Of a stretch of 64,000 bases of DNA, positions 54,967 to 64,000 are shown one piece after another; position 1 is the first letter of the stretch; each line of letters starts with the position of its first letter. The DNA comes from Schistosoma haematobium (taxonomy: Eukaryota > Platyhelminthes > Trematoda > Strigeidida > Schistosomatidae), in the NCBI RefSeq assembly GCF_000699445.3, contig NC_067201.1:22014533-22078532 (forward strand). Reading direction: 5' to 3'. Position numbers and translations under genes: made by a program. Below the pieces are notes generated by a model. That model was not told where the DNA came from. It was given only the letters and a program-made list of their open reading frames with translations, and did no database searches.

Positions 54967-57900
54967 GATTATTGAATTTCATTGGAATCAAGAATCAATC
55001 AATGCTAGACCACCATTGAGAACCTGAAAACACTGGACGGCCGTTTCACCCCAGTATAGTGGTGGTCTAACATTGATCGGTTCATGGTTTCAATGAAATT
55101 ACTTCCAATTGCTTGTATAAGTTTATGTGTATTTACCAAGGTAATTGGTTTGGTAGGGTCGAAAGTAAAGCCTAGCGTAGTATTCTACCAAGTCCTTACT
55201 TAAGAAGAAGGAAATCCCTCAGCAATGAAATTTCTAAGCAGCTCGGTAACATCAGATAGCTCAAAGTGATTTCGAATCCCGGTTGTGTCTTATTGCCTGT
55301 GTTGGATGTATACGAGATATGAGTTGGTGATGTGCAGTATATGTTAGTATATATATGGAGCCAGGCCAACATAGTATTCGGCGCAGTAGGTAGCGCATTC
55401 GGCCACCAGGGGTGAGGATGTTAATAGCTGGCTGGTGGACTGGGCCCGCCCACGTCGACTGGGTAGAGGAAAACTCCCAAGCCTTGTCCAGCCGACTGCG
55501 ACCACATTGGCTCGGCACCAATTTGGCAGATAGCGGCTCCCTCTTCATTGCTCTCTCATTCTCTATATCCTCCCTTGCACACACAATACACTTATTCACA
55601 TTGTCTTTAACTTTATTACACTCAATCCAGTCATTATCCCAATATAATACACACATCAATTATTTCCATTTCCATCTGTCCTTCCATCCAGTCATCCAAT
55701 CAGTCCGCATCAATTCCACTTCAGTTTTACCACATTTTATCAAACACTCGCCCAATCGTTCCACATACTCGTCACATCCTGCTTATCTCTTCACTTTACG
55801 ATGACTATCTTCTCACTCATAGCGTGCATAAAGTATTGAATTGGTCGATCAGCTGGAAGCTGTCATATATCCATTTTATTATGGCCAACAAGTTTATCAT
55901 ACATACTACGAATCACTATCACCAGTGATATGTTGATTTTGCATGGATATTTTAGAAAAGGAATGAATGTCCCCTGAAAATGGTGTATCGGTTTATTGAT
56001 TAGATTTAAACTGAAATACCGATGATTGCACTAACTTGTATTCTTAACTGTAGTACGTGAAACTTGCTTGTTGAGTGAACATTAACTTTACTGCTGGATG
56101 ATGATGATAAATAAGTGAATATTTGGTGAAAAGATTCCGACATAAATTTACCTTGTTGAGGTATCCTGCATCGTTGTATCTCAACCGTAGCTGCCACCTT
56201 GACTTACGAAGTAGTGGGGCTTACTTATCATGATGAACATATCAAGTTTTATTGGCTGAAATATTTGTTTGTTTGGGCCCAACCATAACTGACAGGTCGA
56301 TTGAATAGCGGCAAGGCTAAAAACACCAAACATTAGGTCCGGAGACGAAGTCTTATTGCTGACCGTACAAGGATGTGACAACAGTATGGTGTTTCCTTCA
56401 TATAATTAGCATCCATAACAACGCCACCTTAACACAATGGCATGAATGGGTTAGGAGAGGTCAGCGTTGTCATATCTCACCTTGCGTCACAGATATCCTT
56501 CGCGTGTTTTAAGGCTTTTGAAATGTGGAACTAACGCATCATGAACCTCTCTCAAGATTCCATATGTGATCTGCATTAAGCAGTTGTCTCTTTGGCTTAA
56601 CAGTTACTCTCTTAAATCATCAAGACCACAACTAATTCAGTTTCCCTCTCAAGGTAACTCAAGAGGATGTATTCCTCCGCGATTTTGGCGACCGGGTAGT
56701 AACATTCGCCCTCATATCCTTAACAACACTCGAGATCACTGACTGATCACTACACCTGCCTCTTTGGCACAATAAATTTTAACATCGGTTATCCAGTGGT
56801 TATGATATTTGACTTTCAGCCACTACTCTTAAATTTCCAACCCCACTCTACTTTGATTTAGGCAGTTACCATTTTCAATCAAGGAAAGTTTTTGCTTGTT
56901 GTCAAGCGTTCAATAAGTTGACTGTCTTATTAAAGAAAAATCTTTATTCATGTATATGTATGTATTTAGGTAGATTTGGTGAAGATATGATGAAACTGAT
57001 GTCAATCCATTCGAATAGTATTCAACTGGAATCAACCTCCATTGATGGTGTTCCTGAAATTGGATTACTGGATATAATTTTGGGTCAGGTATTAACCTAT
57101 TTCATTATATTATTATTATTATTACTATTATCATTATTAAAAAAATCATTTTTTCAAACTCACATAACAGTCCCCTATGATGTCATATCATTCATTCTAT
57201 AGTTATGTGAGATCAACACCAACCGAGGATGTGCGCTATTGCATGGATATTAATTTTCATCAAGTTATGAATCTTCATTAACGGATGTAGCTAAAATATG
57301 TGTTGCATTTATCTAATGTCAGCCTATGTCTACACATAATGTCAACTGTACTGTAATGAATACGTTGAAAAAAGCCAGGAGCGGCCAAACGAAGTTAATG
57401 TGATCAGCCTATGAATTTTATTGACTCCTGATATGAAACCATGTGAGTTCTGATCTATTGGAAAAAAAATAGTTAGAAACCCTTAGGCGATGTGGTTCAC
57501 AGTTGGTTGTAGCGTGTTATGTAACAGGTAATTTGTCTCTTTTTGTCTATCCATCAAGAGTTTCAATATTACTCCACACTTTTTATTTCACGAGAATGTA
57601 CTATAAAGTACTATTGAAATCCAGAAAGCACTACTCAGGTGTTTTGTCGTATTGCGAGGCTCCTAGGCATTGGGCACCTACGACCTTATCTGAAATCAAA
57701 ATGAGGATCTTTAGGTTTAGAGAATTTCTTGAGTATTTTTCTAACATCCATTAACAACTGTTAAAGGTTAGTCTCTGTAATTATTGGACAAATCTTGTAT
57801 ACATTCTTGTAGAGTTTACAAAGAGGTTTATGTATTTTTGTTATTGATGATTTACACATTCTGACTGTGCTAATGTGATATGGCAACTCGAACTGATGTA

Positions 57901-60022
57901 CATACGTACAAAGTTCTACGTTGTTACTGACTGACTGACATTCTGAGTACTGGATTTCATTACTTTATATGTTTCATTTCTTTGAATATCAATAGTCTAC
58001 TTCTTTAAATCTTGTATTAATTCTTCCAGCTCTCATGGGATTTTAATCGACTAGAAGAGAATTTACGTAGTTATTTGGAATGTATTGAATCACAAAAGTC
58101 ATCTAGAATCATAAGTAAGAGATGAATAGATTATATTGTTTTACCTTACGTTTTGTATTCGATGTAAAAAGATAAATTTAATTGTTTAAAGTCTTGCTTG
58201 ATCACTGCCTTCTCGTGGCGGGGGTGTTGTTCACGAAATTGAGAGGACGAAAAGCGAATGTCCGGCGCTTTAACCGTATCCCTAACCAATGGTGCATATG
58301 GGCTCCAGTATCCTGCGGGAACAAATGGCGTATGAACCAATCGTTGGTCACCGGCTACCATGGGACTGCATCTCCTCACAATGCTCCACTGCCTTGTGGG
58401 TTAGACCTTCAGGTCGAAGGCTCGGGGAGTGGCCCCTAAGGAAACCACCTGCTTCGGTCTAGACACCCGGGCAGTATCCCAGCCCCCACACAAATTGAAT
58501 GATTTATGTGGCGCATATCTATTTGGTGCCTCCTTGTACCAATGTTTATGTGTTTAAATAAATAAATAGAAAATATGAAGAATTCAGGAGATTAAAATTT
58601 TGGAGATCACAAAGAGTGGGATTCATCACCAAGAGATTTATCTGTATTGTGCATATTTCTCATATCCAAATGTCTAGTTTCATGAGTCATTTAATAGATT
58701 TCATAATATTACTACTTATTAAAGACAATGAATGTTGGTAAATAATAAACATCTATTTTGGCCTAGTTCAAGATTTGTTCGGCTGATGAAGTAAATAATG
58801 AACCTTCATCAACTGAAGTATCGTCAACCACTGCCTACTTCGACATGCTATGTTTACTGGTGTAAAAGTAGATTAAAGGAAAGCTAATGGCGAGTAAAGT
58901 AAAATGTGGTATGAAGTTCATGAAGTCGTTGATCATTGAACAGAGTTGTGTTGATAGGCTTAAACTATCTGGTTGAACTCTGCGCTCTTGTGAACGATCC
59001 CAGTGACATTTATTATTTATTTATTTTAACACATAGATATTGGTACAAGGAGGCACCAAATACATATGCGCCACACAAATATCATTCGATATGTGTGAGG
59101 GCTGTGATACTACCCGGGTGCCCAAACCGAAGCAGGTGGTTTTCTTAGGGGGCCACACCCCGAGCCTCCGACCTGAAGGTCTGATCCACAAGGCAGTGGA
59201 GCATTGTGAGGAGATGCAGTCCCATGGTAGCCGGTGACCAACGATTGGTTCATACGCCATTTGTTCCCGCAGGATACTGGAGCCCATATGCACCATTGGT
59301 TAGGGATACGGTTAAAGCGCCGGACATTCGCTTTTCGTCCTCTCATTTTCATGAACAACACCCCCGGTGAGAGAAGGCAGTGAGTAGGACTTCCCTGACA
59401 GAGGCTATATACGCGTGGCCATGTGAGAGCATTTCGAGAGGGAGAGCGAACTCTCCCCACTCTCGGCCGTACCAGGGCATTTGGGGTCATCCCAGTGACA
59501 ATTCAGTATTAACTCCAACCCAATTAGTAATTTTCAAATAGGAGAGTCTATAATGTGTTTATGTATTTCTTTAATACTCTTTTCAATTACAAACCTCTTG
59601 GTTAATCGAGTTGAATGATGCATTAAAGTTATGAAATACAACAACCTCTAATCTCTTACATGAATTATGAGTGCTATTATTCCGCTTTGTAAGTGTTAAA
59701 ATCTCCGATGCAGTCTTGGTAGTAAAATTGTGTGTGCATAGTGATCGAGTATGTGAGTATGTGATCTAATCCTAATTATTAATCAAAATAGATGTACAAT
59801 CAATATATAAACCAGTGTATTTTAAACTATTAGGATTCGTCGTCGTCGTCATAGTGTTTTGGTGCTAATAAATCTCCACTTATACCAGTCTTGTGTTCTT
59901 ACTTTCACATCGTGGGAATTGCCGAGGTCCGTCCTTCCGAGTATAAGTGATCAGCGTTTTTTTCCGGCACAGCAATCAGCGACGACTAAATATAACAACA
60001 TAACACTATCCTAATTTTGTAA

Positions 60023-60076
<54 letters not shown>

Positions 60077-60389
60077 TTCACTTGTGTTTCTGTAAAACAT
60101 TCATATCATTACTGTATGTGTTTCTTTCTTCTTTTTTTTTTGTTGCGAAAAAAATCCTTCTACAGATGAGTTCATTCAATCCGGTGAAATTCATTGTCCA
60201 CCAACTGGTGAACGTTTTATTTTAGATATTTCACAATATTGTTCTCTTGGTAACAAATCTAAAGCAAATCAACTTGTTGATGAAGGTGAAGAAGAAGAAG
60301 AAGATGATGATCATGATCATGATGATATAATTGATATGATGAGTATACAAATAGAAAAACAACAAAATACAAATGAACTTGATATTTGA
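48565..60389 (+). CDS. MRPL1: Mitochondrial ribosomal protein L1 (uL1m), 6 exons, complete
   Basis: uL1m is the L1-stalk protein of the mitochondrial large ribosomal subunit. Exons: 48565-48948, 51886-52005, 53164-53356, 56970-57088, 58030-58114, 60166-60389; all six have AG/GT boundaries and the phases (0,0,1,0,1) join into 374 codons plus TGA. Exon 1 gives a basic, Ser-rich presequence (FRNLSTSSQLFKHQQQRY) typical of mitochondrial import, then KYSLSEAVELLRESAQPDMY as in other MRPL1 proteins. Exon 2 carries VLVICQ, exon 3 EAYLTAGAYDAGGSALIQRI, equivalent to the 'A-AAGA--VG--DLI-KI' strand-helix of bacterial L1. The last exon ends with an acidic Glu/Asp/His tail. Introns hold RTE fragments, W repeats and hammerhead SINEs. 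Identification is by family pattern. Confidence 0.94.
49505..49660 (+). mobile_element. tRNA-headed SINE-like repeat
   Basis: CAGTGATTTGGGTGTTCGAC with box B-like TATAGGTTCAAATTTCCC, then CACAGGTACCTGGGG. No ribozyme. In MRPL1 intron 1. Confidence 0.4.
50250..50990 (-). pseudogene. RTE-like (SR2-type) LINE 3' end in MRPL1 intron 1
   Basis: UTR CAGTCAGTCATATACAACGT, then minus-strand reading ARVFREHRVSNVEVKHNVLG, KYGKSVDDVVNLHQLGWLER. Same family as 18605-19432. Confidence 0.82.
50991..51885. other. MRPL1 intron 1 remainder
   Basis: AT-rich, no recognised element. Open stretches at 51102 and 51204 overlap on opposite strands and lack exon features. Confidence 0.5.
51886..52005 (+). CDS. MRPL1: MRPL1 exon 2
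   Basis: 40 codons, phase 0 to 0: VTLNMCTKKKTRFIPKFESN, LVLPNILDFMPARRVLVICQ. Acceptor CACACACAG, donor GTAAGT. Corresponds to the L1 beta-strand and 'V-LP-g--r---V-vf' segment. Confidence 0.95.
52200..52718 (+). mobile_element. W repeat, plus strand
   Basis: GAGCCCCTAAATATCCTGAT to GTGTTTAAATAAATAAATG; MRPL1 intron 2. Confidence 0.86.
53164..53356 (+). CDS. MRPL1: MRPL1 exon 3
   Basis: 64 codons plus one base: NSDDREAYLTAGAYDAGGSA, LIQRISQGHYHWGEYDTVVA, HQSWESQVTKLRHILKERLP. Acceptor TACTATTATCAG, donor GTAAGA. Equivalent to L1 'A-aAGAd-vG---li--i--g----d-viA'. Confidence 0.95.
53470..53780. repeat. SINE composite (locus G): minus arm and spacer
   Basis: Outer end TTGAGATCATGAACCGATTG, intact minus-strand ribozyme, tRNA head complement GCTCAACCTCTAGACCACTG, spacer AACGGTGTTAATGTCTAACC and CGACACGGATTTG. 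The plus arm is absent. 115 bases downstream of MRPL1 exon 3. Confidence 0.82.
53521..53566 (-). ncRNA. Hammerhead ribozyme, complete core, near-consensus
   Basis: Minus strand: GCACTG, CUGAGGAG, stem II GUCC/GGAC, GAAA, ACG(GC)CGU stem III, cleavage triplet GUC, CAGTGC. Every invariant core base and all stems are intact: the best preserved type A ribozyme in the window. Confidence 0.85.
53790..54932. other. MRPL1 intron 3, no recognised element
   Basis: AT-rich sequence. No repeat family or exon recognised. Confidence 0.5.
54933..54967. repeat. GAT/TGA microsatellite
   Basis: About 11 units, immediately 5' of the collapsed SINE composite. Confidence 0.95.
54968..55115. repeat. Collapsed SINE composite (locus H): two outer ends only
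   Basis: TTGAATTTCATTGGAATC...CTAGACCACCATT faces AGTGGTGGTCTAACATTGAT...TTTCAATGAAATTA, giving roughly 45-bp inverted ends around a short ribozyme remnant. Confidence 0.78.
55250..55810. other. Unassigned GC-rich then C/T-rich block in MRPL1 intron 3
   Basis: 55370-55530 is markedly GC-rich (GCGCAGTAGGTAGCGCATTC; TGGGCCCGCCCACGTCGACT), followed by about 250 bases of C/T-rich, G-poor sequence. Composition suggests a mobile element or LTR; no second copy in the window. Confidence 0.4.
55811..56969. other. MRPL1 intron 3 remainder
   Basis: No exon. A tRNA-like scrap (ATCCAGTGGTTATGATATTT) lies near 56790. Confidence 0.4.
56970..57088 (+). CDS. MRPL1: MRPL1 exon 4
   Basis: Completes a Gly codon and reads RFGEDMMKLMSIHSNSIQLE, STSIDGVPEIGLLDIILGQ, phase 1 to 0. 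Acceptor GTATGTATTTAG, donor GTATTA. Divergent from bacterial L1 but in frame on both sides. Confidence 0.9.
57089..58029. other. MRPL1 intron 4 with RTE 3' UTR scrap
   Basis: 57855-57950 matches the RTE UTR (GCTAATGTGATATGGCAACT, GTTGTTACTGACTGACTGAC). The rest is anonymous. Confidence 0.6.
58030..58114 (+). CDS. MRPL1: MRPL1 exon 5
   Basis: 28 codons plus one base: LSWDFNRLEENLRSYLECIE, SQKSSRII. Acceptor TTAATTCTTCCAG, donor GTAAGA. Short helix-rich exon; in frame with exons 4 and 6. Confidence 0.88.
58190..58565 (+). mobile_element. W repeat, plus strand, short subfamily, 5' truncated
   Basis: TGCCTTCTCGTGGCGGGGGT to GTGTTTAAATAAATAAATAG, in MRPL1 intron 5. Near-identical inverse of 59003-59492. 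Confidence 0.9.
58780..58935 (+). pseudogene. RTE-like fragment
   Basis: AACCTTCATCAACTGAAGTA, CTACTTCGACATGCTATGTT: plus-strand equivalent of the 19050-19140 region. Confidence 0.6.
59003..59492 (-). mobile_element. W repeat, minus strand, short subfamily, full
   Basis: TTATTTTAACACATAGATAT to CGGCCGTACCAGGGCATTTG; shares the deletion junction GATACGGTTAAAGCGCCGG with the plus copy 440 bases away. Confidence 0.9.
59493..60020. other. MRPL1 intron 5 remainder
   Basis: 59840-59960 contains CGTCGTCGTCGTCATAG and GTGGGAATTGCCGAGGTCCG and may belong to an LTR or other repeat. No exon. Confidence 0.4.
60026..60075. repeat. TA microsatellite
   Basis: About 25 TA units, 90 bases upstream of MRPL1 exon 6. 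Confidence 0.97.
60166..60389 (+). CDS. MRPL1: MRPL1 exon 6 with acidic tail and stop
   Basis: Completes an Asn codon, reads EFIQSGEIHCPPTGERFILD, ISQYCSLGNKSKANQLVDEG, then an acidic run (five Glu, three Asp, HDHDD) and IIDMMSIQIEKQQNTNELDI before TGA at 60387. Acceptor ATCCTTCTACAG. Confidence 0.93.
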
Positions 60390-60547
60390 ACCTCTTGTTA
60401 TTAACTAATTAACACCTAATGTACATGTACATATTATTATTAAAATACACTGATTTCCCAATTCTATTCGGTTTCTTTATCTTAAAGACTATTTAAAGAA
60501 CCAATATGATGTTATCAAGTTTATTTCATCATCTGGAAATTTTCTAC

Positions 60548-61020
60548 AGATGGTTATTTTATTTATTTATTTATTTATTTGAACACATAAATATTGATAC
60601 AAAGGGGCATCGGATACATATGAACCACACAAGTGTGTAAGGTGTGATACTGCTCGAACTCCCAAACTGAAGCAGGTGGTTTTCTTTTAGGGGTCACATC
60701 CGGAGCCTTCAACCTGAAGGTCTGATCCACAAGATAGTGGAGCAACGTCAGATGATGCATTCTCATGGTAGCTGGTGACCAACACTTGGTTCATACACTA
60801 TTCGTTCCATCAGGATCATGAAGCCCATGTGAACCATTAGTTTAGAATAAGTGTTTTCCAGTCCTCCTAGGTGAATCCTTCATATCCACCAAGCTGGTTA
60901 AAGCGCCGGACATTCGCTTTTCGTCCTCTCAATTTCGTAAACAACACGCTCACCGTGAGAAGGCAGTGAGTAGGACTTGCCTGTCAGTGGTTGTATGCAC
61001 GTGGCCATGTCAGAGCATTT

Positions 61021-61066
<46 letters not shown>

Positions 61067-61118
61067 AGAGCTGACTCTCCCCACTCTCGGCCGTACCATG
61101 GCATTTAGGGGCAAGTGG
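60548..61118 (-). mobile_element. W repeat, minus strand, with GA microsatellite
   Basis: TTATTTATTTATTTGAACAC to CGGCCGTACCATGGCATTTA; the 5' part has a GA expansion (61024-61069) within the CTCTC-rich block. 160 bases after the MRPL1 stop. Confidence 0.88.
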
Positions 61119-61616
61119 GAAATATCAAAAGCGGAAATCATAGAATGTACCAAAGAATAATCCAGTGTATAATAATGATTTATGTATTCGGTTGTTTCAA
61201 TCATAATTGTCTATATGAATACTGGTAGTATTATCCAATTGTTCAAAGTAAGTGTATACAGGTGTAAACTGTTAGTTCACTAATTGAAAATTATATATTT
61301 TGCTTATCAGTCTTATCATTCTTCATTATCATATAGAAATTTGAGATCATAATCAACAGTCTTTATGCTTAGAGCATACAACTAAAGATCGTTTCAAACC
61401 AAAACATTTTTATTTTAGTATCATTATCAAAAGAGGAACTATTAAGATGAGTTGTTAAGTACAAGGCAAACAATCTAAGTTAATTGGAAAATAAAGCAAG
61501 CTAATTCATGTGTTACATACACTAAGCTACTGCTCAATAATGCGATAAAATGGTATATTTGAAGTAAGAAGATTTTATGAAAGGATTTAGAAGTTTGGAT
61601 TGATGTTTCAACTCCA
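61119..61616. other. No recognised gene
   Basis: AT-rich intergenic sequence downstream of MRPL1. Confidence 0.5.
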
Positions 61617-62002
61617 GTTACTGTTGTGACTTGTGGACTGCAGATTAGAGTGCAGCGTATTATCGATCGGATCAATGACACGTACGAACGATCTAGAGTC
61701 CTGATTGATCCCGCTTCCCTGTCTAGCCCAACCAGTTGAGTCCAGAACGCAAGTCTCAGCCTCTAAGATATGAATCATTGTATTTCAAGCATACTCTGTT
61801 TATATACCAATCAAGCAGACCACATCGTACCATAAAACAGAAAACAACATTTGACACGTGAAATAAGTATTGACCAGTAGGAAAATGACACGTGAAACAA
61901 ATATTGACCAATAGGAAAATGATACCATCTCAAGTCCAAGAATAGCATTAAACTTAACAGAATAATTTCTTGGGATATTTCCTTGAATATCCCAACAGTT
62001 AC
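61617..62002. mobile_element. Solo LTR, 376 bp, with 5-bp target duplication
   Basis: GTTAC (61617-61621) and GTTAC (61998-62002) flank 61622-61997, which begins TGTTGTGACTTGTGG and ends AATATCCCAACA, giving TGTTG/CAACA inverted tips. Five-base duplication and TG...CA ends are the standard marks of LTR integration. Inside, GACACGTGAAAYAA...GGAAAAT is repeated twice (about 61853-61922). Orientation and family unknown. Confidence 0.85.
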
Positions 62003-62159
62003 TACCTATAAAATAGAACTAAATTATAAACGGGGTGGGGGAACACTAGTTTTGTGACTGGTTTCCATATATATCTTAGTAACCTGTTGTTATATCTGTC
62101 GTGCTTAGTGAAAACACAAAAAACTACTGTTATGAATTTATTTGACTTAGAAAATAAAT

Positions 62160-62335
62160 CAAAACACTACATGGATACGATGGTGGTTGGTGGTAGTCGA
62201 CAGGAAACCCTATACCCGGGTTTCGTGCTACTTGGCACTCGTCAGCAAGATGTACCTGTAATCTTGAGGGAACTGGTGTTCCTTGGCGGATTCGATCCCG
62301 TGTTGGTCGATAGCATTCGATCTGCACTAAATAAG
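62160..62335 (-). mobile_element. Type B SINE with hammerhead, minus strand
   Basis: GTGGTTGGTGGTAGTCGACA (3' end) to CTTGGCGGATTCGATCCCG (head). Second good copy of the element at 1-170. Confidence 0.82.
62207..62251 (-). ncRNA. Hammerhead ribozyme with GUA cleavage triplet
   Basis: Minus strand keeps CUGACGA, GUGC/GCAC stem II, GAAA and ACCC/GGGU stem III; the triplet is GUA in place of GUC, still within the NUH rule. Stem I has three G-U pairs. Confidence 0.7.
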
Positions 62336-62940
62336 AACTTGACACACATGATATTGATCACCACCCAGTGACCAATCAATTGTGACAACATGGATACATC
62401 AAAATTTATATGATTAATTAGTTTTGCGATCAGATTAGCATTTAGATTTCTGTATCATATAAATTGAATGGTATTTAACATTAGTTAATCAATAACTTAC
62501 CATTTGAATGCATATTTACTGATCGACTATGCATAGTGACTAACTAATCCCTCTTGTTTGATTTTGTCATATCACAGATTTTACAGTATGTGCTTTGATT
62601 TCAATTGTGATGAAATAAATGGATTAGTACATTCATGTTCTACATTATTCTTTCTTAACTAGATTTCAGAGAAAGATAGGCTTGAATGATGATTTTACTT
62701 GATACTTAATCTGAATATACATTCACGATCGTTAGTATTTTGAGTGTTATATGCTCTATACTTCTATCATGACTTGTCGTACGATCATTAGGTTATAGAA
62801 ATTTCCAAACCTTCAATTTGAACAACAGAAGACCAGATAATTACTCTCGTGATTATATTATTAAAATACCAAACAACAACGTATTATATTCACTTGGTGT
62901 TTTTTTACTTGTATCTTTCCATTGTTATTTAAGACTGAAA
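62336..62940. other. No recognised gene
   Basis: AT-rich intergenic sequence, nothing seen. Confidence 0.5.
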
Positions 62941-62949
62941 TTGATCAGC

Positions 62950-63050
62950 CTCATGTTGGCATATGCGCAGGCACCTCCAACTGACGAGCCTTAAATAGGA
63001 CGAAACACGCGTCCTGGATTCCACTGCTAGCCGCTATCCATCTTTCACAA
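62950..63050 (+). mobile_element. Sm-alpha-like satellite piece with nearly intact hammerhead
   Basis: 62974-63019: CUGACGAG, GGAC GAAAC, GCGUC|CUGGAUUCC. Core residues are kept; stem II has one mismatch, stem III one, stem I lacks its first pair. This is the sequence type long known from schistosome satellite DNA. Confidence 0.75.
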
Positions 63051-63289
63051 CGTATTATATTTCACAAATCTTAGTAAATACATTTATAAGTGAGTGTTTT
63101 TTTGTCAAGATTGGTTAGCATCCAACAGAATATGCGCTTCATCTTAGTCGGGAGTCTTGAATGGAATGTACCCATATTCCCGTTTTTATGTACACTCGGC
63201 GATTTGAACATAGTACCTTTTGTTTCAAGATTCATACAGTTACAAATAAAATACATATCTGTTGCACAAAACAGTGGTTATCTGAACTC

Positions 63290-63420
63290 AATAGATCAGT
63301 GAATGATGTGATAGGTGTTTGAACCGAAAGGTACTGGCTTCGAGTTTTCCACGGTGGTCTAGCTTCAACTCACTCATGATCTCAACTATTAAAATTACTA
63401 AAATCTCCACAAAACCCCTT
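63290..63420 (+). mobile_element. Type A SINE 3' tail
   Basis: TTTTCCACGGTGGTCTAGCT, CAACTCACTCATGATCTCAA; ribozyme missing. Confidence 0.65.
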
Positions 63421-64000
63421 TCGATATGCTAAAATAGACTGATTAACTGTAGACCTTAATAGCAACAATGGGAATATTCACAAGCTTAAAAATAGGATAG
63501 ATTTCATTAGGAAATTGAGTAACCCATCTATAATTAACTGATTGTCCTAAGTAAACCAGTTTTCTGACGGTTACTTTCTTATCAACTCTGTCAGCTTTTC
63601 GAAACTGATGTATTCCAATTTTGTGTAGCTTTGTAGCTTTCAGTAAGTTTACTTATAATAGAAATTTCAATGTTTATGTTCATTGATTACTAAGTAGTTG
63701 AGTCCTTGGTTCTGACTGAATCTTATCGATTAATTTGTAACCTAACCACTAGTCTAAGTGACTGAATGTCTTGAGCACCATATTTTGACGTTAATTGGTT
63801 GTAAGAAGTCGAATGTTCTGCCTATTACCTTTAACCACACCATACAAAATATTCTGAAGTACTAAAATTTGAGTTTCCAACTCAGCTTTTAAGTTAATCT
63901 TCTTGCATTCCAAACCAATGTTTTACAGTTTTGAGGATTGATACGGATCTTATGTAATTAGAGACAATCGACTGGAATCTCTGAAACTATCTTCCGTACT
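63421..64000. other. No recognised gene
   Basis: AT-rich sequence to the end of the window; nothing seen on either strand. Confidence 0.5.

Noticed and set aside
59110..59490. 126-codon minus-strand open frame, and similar ones at 22019-22310, 58182-58439 and 35221-35532
   Set aside because: They fall in W repeats; frames are not conserved between copies and W shows no coding signature.
62054..62371. 105-codon plus-strand open frame
   Set aside because: Most of it is the antisense of the type B SINE and its ribozyme.
1..64000. CRISPR arrays, operons, ribosome-binding sites, bacterial mobile elements
   Set aside because: The window is eukaryotic: spliced genes, SINE/LINE debris, no prokaryotic gene organisation.
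1..64000. Genuine nuclear tRNA genes at the many box A/B matches
   Set aside because: None folds into a full cloverleaf by eye; all continue into repeat-specific sequence and are SINE heads.

Overview
This window reads as nuclear DNA of a blood fluke (Schistosoma or a very close trematode). Three things point there: tRNA-headed short repeats that carry hammerhead ribozyme cores like the schistosome Sm-alpha family; dense debris of RTE-like (SR2-type), CR1-like and Penelope-like retroelements; and AT-rich genes with small exons in very long introns. Species cannot be told from the sequence alone. No tRNA, rRNA, CRISPR or bacterial feature was seen.

Two host genes can be reconstructed exon by exon. 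INTS4 (Integrator complex subunit 4, HEAT-repeat scaffold of the RNA-cleavage module) lies on the minus strand from about 41055 down to 14691 in 12 exons; its N-terminal roughly 130 residues were not found. MRPL1 (mitochondrial ribosomal protein uL1m) lies complete on the plus strand, 48565-60389, in 6 exons whose phases all join into a 374-residue protein. The genes are divergently oriented. The 7.5 kb between them is filled by a decayed 4.5 kb CR1-like element and smaller CR1-like fragments.

Layout: 1-14300 is gene-free and consists of microsatellite-rich AT DNA, hammerhead SINEs, a Penelope-like remnant (7400-8383), RTE-like fragments and a 13060-14295 RTE reverse-transcriptase pseudogene. 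14560-41055 is INTS4 with repeats in nearly every intron. 41100-48550 is the CR1-like zone. 48555-60389 is MRPL1. 60390-64000 is gene-free with a solo LTR (61622-61997, 5-bp duplication GTTAC) and more hammerhead repeats.

The most interesting material is repeat biology. (1) At least three ribozyme-bearing repeat classes occur, and several copies retain a complete core (87-131, 4316-4361, 53521-53566, 62207-62251). (2) One SINE family recurs as head-to-head pairs around a conserved spacer (3955-4415, 24600-25100, 28060-28420, 28450-28860, 31385-31710, 33050-33520, 53470-53780, collapsed at 54968-55115), which looks like a composite unit with long inverted arms rather than chance neighbours. 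(3) An approximately 500-640 bp repeat here called the 'W repeat' (about 15 copies or fragments) shares its 3' tail with an RTE-like LINE in the same window, suggesting mobilisation in trans.

Exon boundaries come from reading splice sites, frame and family resemblance by eye; repeat boundaries are approximate to about 10-30 bases unless stated.
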